Assembly: GCA_016938195.1 (NCBI GenBank)
Contig: JAFGVC010000027.1
Span: 1 to 50,439 of the forward strand
Origin: Tissierellales bacterium
Lineage (GTDB): Bacteria; Bacillota; Clostridia; Tissierellales; Dethiosulfatibacteraceae
DNA: 50,439 bases
Reading direction: 5' to 3'
Part shown: positions 46,076-50,439 of the stretch, piece by piece
Numbering within the stretch: the first letter of the stretch is position 1
Layout of the letters: the number at the start of each line of letters is the position of its first letter
The notes under the pieces: generated by a model
Databases searched by the model: none
Told to the model about the DNA's origin: nothing
What the model saw: the letters and a program-made list of their open reading frames with translations, nothing else
Translations under genes and position numbers: made by a program

Positions 46076-46528
46076 ATGGCTGGTTGGCAACTTAAAGTAG
46101 GGAAACTCAACGAACATCATCTAACCTCCAGTGAATTTTGGAAGGTATTGAATATATTGTTTTCAACAAAAGCAAAAAATACTACAACTTATAAATTCTG
46201 CTTTTTAAAATCTATTTTAGACAATTTGTTTAATTGTGATGAAGACTTAGCTATTAATACGAATATTTTATTAGAGACAATGACGGAAATATATTGGAAC
46301 CTAATCTTCATTAATGAAATAAAACAAGATATTCCTAGCAAACAAAGAAAAAGCAGTAAAATGGAGTCTATTATTACCCTAATTTCATCGGACTATAGCA
46401 TCCTAAATACAACACCTTACGAGTTTTTGAAGAATGATGCAAGACAAGAAATGAATAGAAGAGTTTCTAACGAGATTTCTAAGTATGTTATTGGTGCTTT
46501 ATATGCTGATACGCAGGGATTTAACTAA
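46076..46528 (+). pseudogene. N-terminal part of an HNH-endonuclease-family gene, truncated by R5
   Basis: A 150-residue frame. Segments LTSSEFWKVLNILFSTKAKN, TTTYKFCFLKSILDNLFN and SKYVIGALYADTQGF match the helical N-terminal domain I associate with a family of larger HNH-domain proteins of Firmicutes. In those the sequence continues for a hundred or more residues to an HNH motif, absent here. The frame breaks exactly at R5, whose first bases give the final Asn and stop codon. GAGGTG precedes the ATG. Confidence 0.6.
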
Positions 46529-46558
46529 TCGGTGCCTATCTATAACTTATAACTTATT
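46523..46558 (+). repeat. Cassette repeat R5
   Basis: Full 36-bp copy (core CGGTGCCTATC, tail TATAACTTATT), almost identical to R1. Confidence 0.9.
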
Positions 46559-46688
46559 TGCAGATGTTTTAAAATGAGAGAGAGGATTAACAAGAGTTGA
46601 TATTCATCCCTTATCTTTCACGTGGAAGAATGAGTCTATTAGACTATAGTAGAAGTCTGAGGTTGGCTCTTTGAGGTCCAATAAAATA

Positions 46689-46713
46689 TTCGCAACCCCA
46701 CTGGGTGCGAATG
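46689..46713. repeat. Hairpin in the R5-R6 segment
   Basis: ATTCGCA(A)CCC and GGGTGCGAAT form a 10-bp stem with one bulge around CACT. There is no U-run. The surrounding 46559-46781 has only a coding trace ending IEFLYHQDGEIVYQEL just before R6. Confidence 0.5.
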
Positions 46714-46781
46714 TCAATGAAAAAGTTGACCACCTGACATTGAATTTCTTTACCACCAAGACGGTGAAATAGTTTACCAAG

Positions 46782-46845
46782 AACTTGCCGGGGCCTGTTA
46801 AATAACATATAACTTATTCATGGAGTGAGGTAACAATAGAAGCTT
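46782..46845 (+). repeat. Cassette repeat R6 with extended right flank
   Basis: GCCGGGGCCTGTT core and AACATATAACTTATT tail, then 26 bp more that are identical in R10. The whole 64 bp matches 50342-50405 exactly. Confidence 0.95.
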
Positions 46846-46849
46846 AGAT

Positions 46850-46883
46850 AACTTATCGGTACATTTTAAATAGCTTATAATAA
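46850..46883 (+). repeat. Degenerate cassette repeat R7
   Basis: AACTTATCGGTACATTTT then AATAGCTTATAATAA: left end well kept, centre altered. It follows R6 by only a few bases. Confidence 0.6.
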
Positions 46884-46911
46884 ACAATTATATACACAAG
46901 AGGGTGCTTTA

Positions 46912-47052
46912 ATGTATAAAAAAGAATTCTTGGAATCTTCATCAGTTATGAATTTTATTGATTGGATATCAGACAGACTGGATCAGTCCGGTTCATTCCG
47001 CACCATCCACTTTATGTACGGAAAGAAATGCCGTTTGCACCGTTTGATATAA
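46912..47052 (+). pseudogene. Short frame, probable gene fragment
   Basis: GAGGGTG then ATG at 46912 opens 46 codons (MYKKEFLESSSVMNFIDWIS onward). Its later half and the DNA to about 47150 look like degraded coding sequence with frameshifts. No family recognised. Confidence 0.35.
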
Positions 47053-47172
47053 TGCGGTATAAAGAAGGCCTTTAATATAGTCGGAGTCGTCATAAGTTTT
47101 GGCGTCGTTTTGTACGAGTGATTAGTAGCAAGTCCGGTATTAACTAAGGTAACCTATTGGGGAGTGAAGAAT

Positions 47173-48006
47173 ATGCAAAAACCATTGTCTCTAAATGCTT
47201 TGCTTCAGCTAAATCAGACGGATTTAGAGCGGGCAAAGGTGAAATTTAATCAATATAACGGTGAGATAGCACCTATGGAAGTTTATCTTCGCAATCCTGA
47301 CGACATAAATAATGCCTGGCTATTTTGGAGAGCAAAAAAGCGATATTTTAATGTAGGGGAGATTGCTATCTGTCTTTTTCAATTGTCGTGGAATACGTGG
47401 CTCCTTTCAACAATCAAAGAAGTTACGCATGAACTGGGAGTAAATGACGGTGTAAATTATGAGGGCAAAGAGATAGACAGCTACCGTCCTTATTTCGGCA
47501 GGGTCGTTGTAAAATACCGAAAAACTCATCAAACCCAAGTAGTATATGCAAAAAAGGTCTTTGATGATTTGGAAGTCGAGCAGATTCTACCAAGCATATT
47601 TGATGGAATTGATTTCCCTGGATATGACAGGGTTCGTTTATCATATGAGCAACTCTCAACTATAATACATAGACATAAGCGGGATTGGGTAGCCGCGTTG
47701 GAGAATCAAAAGGCTGTATACCTCATTACTGATATGGACAGTGGCAAACATTATGTCGGATCAGCATATGGCGAAAATGGTATGCTACTGCAGCGTTGGA
47801 CAAATTATGTGACTGACGGTCATGGAGGAAATAAGTTGCTTAAGGCAATTGTTGATGAGTTTGGGATTGACTATGTTATGCAAAATTTCCAATATGCAAT
47901 TTTAGAAAATTACAATGCTCGAGTAGATAAGCATATTATTTTAGAACGTGAATCTTGGTGGAAAGAAACTCTAGGAAGCAGAGCATTTGGATTGAACGCA
48001 AATTGA
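47173..48006 (+). CDS. GIY-YIG nuclease family protein
   Basis: A 277-residue protein. The ATG at 47173 is preferred to an in-frame GTG at 47164, because GGGGAG (47158-47163) is well spaced for it. Residues 180-277 form a GIY-YIG domain: VYLI (182-185), YVG (194-196), Arg208 in QRWTNY, and the metal-binding Glu260 in LERESWWKETLGSRAFGLN. The N-terminal 170 residues are an uncharacterised domain. Such proteins occur in defence islands; a nuclease effector role is plausible but unproven. Confidence 0.8.
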   Translation: MQKPLSLNALLQLNQTDLERAKVKFNQYNGEIAPMEVYLRNPDDINNAWLFWRAKKRYFNVGEIAICLFQLSWNTWLLSTIKEVTHELGVNDGVNYEGKEIDSYRPYFGRVVVKYRKTHQTQVVYAKKVFDDLEVEQILPSIFDGIDFPGYDRVRLSYEQLSTIIHRHKRDWVAALENQKAVYLITDMDSGKHYVGSAYGENGMLLQRWTNYVTDGHGGNKLLKAIVDEFGIDYVMQNFQYAILENYNARVDKHIILERESWWKETLGSRAFGLNAN

Positions 48007-48049
48007 ATATGTCGTTTCAAAAGCGATCCATCGACCTGCCCAACTTGCC

Positions 48050-48092
48050 AACTTGCCGGGGCCTGTTTAATAACATATAACTTATTCATGGA
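48050..48092 (+). repeat. Cassette repeat R8
   Basis: Same subtype as R6 and R10 (AACTTGCCGGGGCCTGTT, tail ATATAACTTATTCATGGA). The preceding AACTTGCC is itself duplicated (48042-48049). Confidence 0.9.
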
Positions 48093-48224
48093 AAGAAGCA
48101 ACATCAGAGATTTTGTTTTATAGCCAAAATGGTGATAATGGAAAATCAGCGAGATTAATACTAAATGTAAAATGAATAAATAAAGCAAATGCAAGAAAAA
48201 CTAAGATGACAAGGGAGACATTCA

Positions 48225-48575
48225 ATGATAGCAAACAATGCAACTAAATTAACAAATAAATTAATAGCTGTGATGCTATTAATCGTAATTGCAGTAGGTT
48301 CATTTTTGTTTGTATCCAAAGAGGTCACTAAGCCGGAATTCAATAGGACAACGATAGAATCTTTGGAAGAAAAAGAAGAAATAGTTATGAGACTCACATT
48401 AGCGGCATTTTTAAATGCTATTGCAATTTTGATTGTGACCTCATGTGTGATTCCGATTGTTGTCATATTGATTTTTGTTGGGATCATTAAAATATTCTTT
48501 GGTTTTGAAATTAAAACAAATCGACTTATACCAATAAAATCGAATAAAATAGCAGACTCAGGTAGAGATTATTAG
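48225..48575 (+). CDS. Small two-helix membrane protein, unknown
   Basis: A 116-residue protein with two hydrophobic segments (about 13-31 and 60-93) and a basic C-terminus. AAGGGAG precedes the ATG. The stop codon TAG lies at the left edge of repeat R9 (GATTATTAG-TGCCTGG), so the true C-terminus may have been cut by the repeat. No family recognised. Confidence 0.5.
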   Translation: MIANNATKLTNKLIAVMLLIVIAVGSFLFVSKEVTKPEFNRTTIESLEEKEEIVMRLTLAAFLNAIAILIVTSCVIPIVVILIFVGIIKIFFGFEIKTNRLIPIKSNKIADSGRDY

Positions 48576-48600
48576 TGCCTGGCAATAGCTTATAATTAAC
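48567..48600 (+). repeat. Cassette repeat R9
   Basis: Diverged copy AGTGCCTGGCAATAGC then TTATAATTAAC. Confidence 0.7.
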
Positions 48601-48710
48601 AAGAAAGTGACCTAAAATTAAATGGCCTTTTGACCTGATTTTCGGTTGACAAATACACCAAGATAATGAAGATTTAAAAGGTTAATTGAGGGCTTCTAAA
48701 GAGGACATTA

Positions 48711-48733
48711 TTAAATGACTCAAAGTCATTTAA
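48711..48733. promoter_or_regulatory. Palindromic candidate operator of the toxin-antitoxin pair
   Basis: TTAAATGACT and AGTCATTTAA are exact reverse complements around CAA. The right arm overlaps a possible -35 (TTTAAC, 48729-48734) placed 16 bp before TATAAT (48751-48756), about 80 bp before the RhuM-like gene. Autoregulation is a guess from position. Confidence 0.5.
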
Positions 48734-48836
48734 CTGCTGGTAATGAATAATATAATAAATTATAATTTAAGTAATGTTTTGAATAGTTATTAGATATTTA
48801 GTTTATGATTGATAAATTATTGAAAGAGGTGATAAA

Positions 48837-49856
48837 ATGGCGAAAGACTTAACTAATTCAGATATTGATAGGCAGAATATACTTAACAATACAATTGCTT
48901 TAAGGGAAATTCAAAAAACAGCGGATATTAGAGGTATTGTTTTTGAAGGTAAAATTACGTTTATAAAAGACATGATAGCCGAGTTTTATGAGGTGGATAT
49001 AAGGACTATTGAAAGATATAGTACTAAATTTTCTGATGAACTAAAGAATAATGGTTATGAGGTATTAAAAGGTAAACGACTCAAAGAATTTTTAAAAGCA
49101 ATTGACGAGCAAAAGGTTCCCGACATAAATGTCGGGAAGAGTACGCCACAGCTTGCAGTATATGATTTTAGAGCATTTTTGAATATTGGCATGTTGCTTG
49201 TTGAAAGTGAAAATGCTCGTGTTTTAAGACAAATGATTTTAGATGTGGTTATAGATACGATAAATCAAAAAACTGGTGGTTCAACAAAATATATTAATCA
49301 AAGAGACCGCGATTTTTTAGGTGCATTTTTACAGGGGGAGAATTACCGCAAAGAATTTACAGACGCTCTGAGAGATTATGTTGAAATGGGTAATTTTAAG
49401 TATGCCAGGTACACAGATATGATCTATCAAAGCATTTTTAAAGAGAAAGCAAAAGAATATCGAGAAATTCTCAAATTGAAAAGCAAAGATGCAATTAGAG
49501 ATACGTTTTATTCGGAAATATTAGATTTAGTCGCTTCATATGAATGTGGACTCGCAGAGTTACTCGAAAAAAAGGCCACAGAACTAAAGAGAAAACTAAC
49601 AAACTGGGAAGCAGATGAAATTTTCCATGAATTTGAAAAATTACCACATTGGAAGCCATTAATTTCAAGCAGTAGAAACAAAATGGCAAGCAGAGATCTA
49701 GCTTTAAGGGATGTTTTTCATAAGCAATTGGAAGCATATATAAAGCCATTAGATTCTAAAGAATACGATCGCTTTTTAGGAACTGAGGGTGATGAAATTG
49801 AGAAGCTAATGAAGGATAATGCTGAAGTTCTTAGAAGGTTAAAGGAGCGTGGATAA
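48837..49856 (+). CDS. RhuM-like DNA-binding protein paired with a Doc/Fic toxin
   Basis: A 339-residue protein. A helix-turn-helix-like region is at about 40-75 (FYEVDIRTIERYSTKF); residues 110-160 (YDFRAFLNIGMLLVESENAR, then TKYINQRDRDFL) resemble RhuM-type proteins. The C-terminal half is helical. GAGGTG precedes the ATG. The toxin gene starts one base after its stop (ATG at 49858). It may act as antitoxin or regulator. A perfect palindrome lies inside the gene at 49117-49138. Confidence 0.65.
   Translation: MAKDLTNSDIDRQNILNNTIALREIQKTADIRGIVFEGKITFIKDMIAEFYEVDIRTIERYSTKFSDELKNNGYEVLKGKRLKEFLKAIDEQKVPDINVGKSTPQLAVYDFRAFLNIGMLLVESENARVLRQMILDVVIDTINQKTGGSTKYINQRDRDFLGAFLQGENYRKEFTDALRDYVEMGNFKYARYTDMIYQSIFKEKAKEYREILKLKSKDAIRDTFYSEILDLVASYECGLAELLEKKATELKRKLTNWEADEIFHEFEKLPHWKPLISSSRNKMASRDLALRDVFHKQLEAYIKPLDSKEYDRFLGTEGDEIEKLMKDNAEVLRRLKERG
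49117..49138. repeat. Perfect palindrome inside the RhuM-like gene
   Basis: TTCCCGACAT and ATGTCGGGAA, exact reverse complements with AA between, coding for VPDINVGK in the linker after the HTH-like region. Confidence 0.8.
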
Positions 49857-49857
49857 A

Positions 49858-50298
49858 ATGGATTCATACTCTTATATAACCATTGAAGAAGCCCTAGATA
49901 TTCACAAAAAAACTGTTGAGAATAGTGGTGGAGGTAGTATACAGTGTATTGATAGCAGTAGACTGGATAGTGTATTGAATCATATTAAAAATGATGTTTA
50001 TTACCCTGAATTCGTAGATAAGTTAACTCATTTATTCTTTTGTGCTTGTCAATTTCATTGTTTTGCAGATGGAAATAAAAGAATTGCTATAACGTTATCT
50101 GCTCAGTTTTTGCTTAAAAACGGCTATATGTTTGTTGCAAAAGATTTTATTCCGAAAATGGAGAACTTAAGCTATCATGTCGCTGCGGGTAAAATAGACA
50201 AAGAATTATTGCATAAAATCATGACGCTGTTACTAAATGGGGAATATGATGACAATGAAGAAATAAAACTTGAGATATTCAACGTTATAAAAGACTAG
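49858..50298 (+). CDS. Death-on-curing (Doc)-type Fic-domain toxin
   Basis: A 146-residue Fic-fold protein. The active-site motif HCFADGNKR (67-75) matches HxFx(D/E)GNKR, so the catalytic His and the nucleotide-binding Asn, Lys and Arg are present. Doc phosphorylates EF-Tu; other Fic proteins transfer AMP. The ATG at 49858 is well spaced from AAAGGAG; an in-frame GTG at 49849 overlaps that site. The inhibitory motif typical of class III Fic proteins is not seen, so inhibition presumably comes from the upstream partner. Confidence 0.85.
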   Translation: MDSYSYITIEEALDIHKKTVENSGGGSIQCIDSSRLDSVLNHIKNDVYYPEFVDKLTHLFFCACQFHCFADGNKRIAITLSAQFLLKNGYMFVAKDFIPKMENLSYHVAAGKIDKELLHKIMTLLLNGEYDDNEEIKLEIFNVIKD

Positions 50299-50341
50299 CG
50301 TTGAGTGCATATTTCTGTAAAGAACCTAAAAGCAGAAAAAA

Positions 50342-50405
50342 AACTTGCCGGGGCCTGTTAAATAACATATAACTTATTCATGGAGTGAGGTAACAATAGA
50401 AGCTT
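50342..50405 (+). repeat. Cassette repeat R10 with extended right flank
   Basis: Exact 64-bp duplicate of R6 (46782-46845), 44 bp after the toxin stop. The array probably continues beyond the window, which ends 34 bp later without a further gene. Confidence 0.95.
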
Positions 50406-50439
50406 TTATAAAAACTTAATAAATACATAAGATGGTATG

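Noticed and set aside
48161-48487. Minus-strand hydrophobic frame
   Set aside because: Antisense shadow of the plus-strand small membrane protein; no ribosome binding site, and the plus-strand gene has AAGGGAG.
44086-50405. The repeats as a CRISPR array
   Set aside because: Spacing is irregular (about 70 to 1775 bp), the intervals contain genes, copies are diverged, and no cas gene is present.
44086-50405. The repeats as integron attC sites
   Set aside because: No consistent RYYYAAC at the left, no GTTRRRY at the right and no imperfect hairpin between them. Only R2 and R5 show ATTTAAC, by chance of the upstream gene sequence.
44086-50405. The repeats as REP or MITE elements
   Set aside because: No conserved inverted repeat or terminal repeat is seen across copies; not fully excluded, since the core GGTGCCTGTC resembles motifs seen in some dispersed bacterial repeats.

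Overview
The window is AT-rich, with compact operons, strong AGGAGG-type ribosome binding sites and lipoprotein-anchored peptide ABC transporters. Together with GltBD and a tetrahydrofolate-riboswitch-controlled FolT, this points to a low-GC Firmicute, most likely an anaerobic, peptide- and amino-acid-using member of the Clostridia. No 16S gene is present, so the genus is not fixed by what I can see.

Region 1 (1-35,230) is ordinary chromosome. It holds gltBD (glutamate synthase), a DprA-like gene overlapping a HIT/GalT-like nucleotidyl-transferase gene, tRNA-Leu(UAG), a minus-strand oligopeptide importer (oppBCDF then oppA), mutY, and a DUF969-DUF979-pcp-GGCT cluster that looks devoted to pyroglutamyl and gamma-glutamyl compounds. 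Next come a Crp/Fnr-type regulator, an LRAT-like protein and a second, minus-strand peptide module: S9 peptidase, M20 peptidase, then dppABCDF. That module starts at a well-formed -24/-12 promoter and lies divergent from a sigma-54 activator with an unusual C-terminus. After it come a cysteine desulfidase (cyuA), rarD, a THF riboswitch with folT, tRNA-Gly(CCC), a glutathione peroxidase/OhrR pair with an OhrR-box-like operator, and tRNA-Pro(GGG). The theme is peptide uptake, intracellular hydrolysis and amino-acid catabolism.

Region 2 (35,231-44,079) is a defence island just downstream of tRNA-Pro. It is a type I restriction-modification operon, hsdM-rhuM-hsdS-hsdR. The hsdS gene carries four 12-bp tandem repeats coding for ELT(A/E) units in the central spacer, as in the EcoR124 family. 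A broken GxxExxY-family remnant sits between hsdS and hsdR. A two-gene unit follows, a small membrane protein plus a DUF4868-like protein, resembling the Kiwa (KwaA/KwaB) anti-phage system.

Region 3 (44,080-50,439) is the oddest part. Ten copies of an approximately 36-bp repeat (core GGTGCCTGTC, tail TATAACTTATT), all in one orientation and irregularly spaced (about 70 bp to 1.8 kb), punctuate a series of plus-strand genes and gene fragments. These are a HEPN/AbiU2-like protein, a truncated HNH-family protein, a GIY-YIG protein, a small membrane protein, a RhuM-like/Doc-Fic toxin-antitoxin pair, and several genes reduced to their 5' ends. Several fragments (DUF1643 twice, the HNH-like gene, others) stop being recognisable exactly where the repeat begins, and intact genes have the repeat just 3' of their stop codon. 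This looks like a repeat-delimited gene-cassette array with no integrase in the window. It does not match attC sites or CRISPR and is the best candidate for an undescribed system here.
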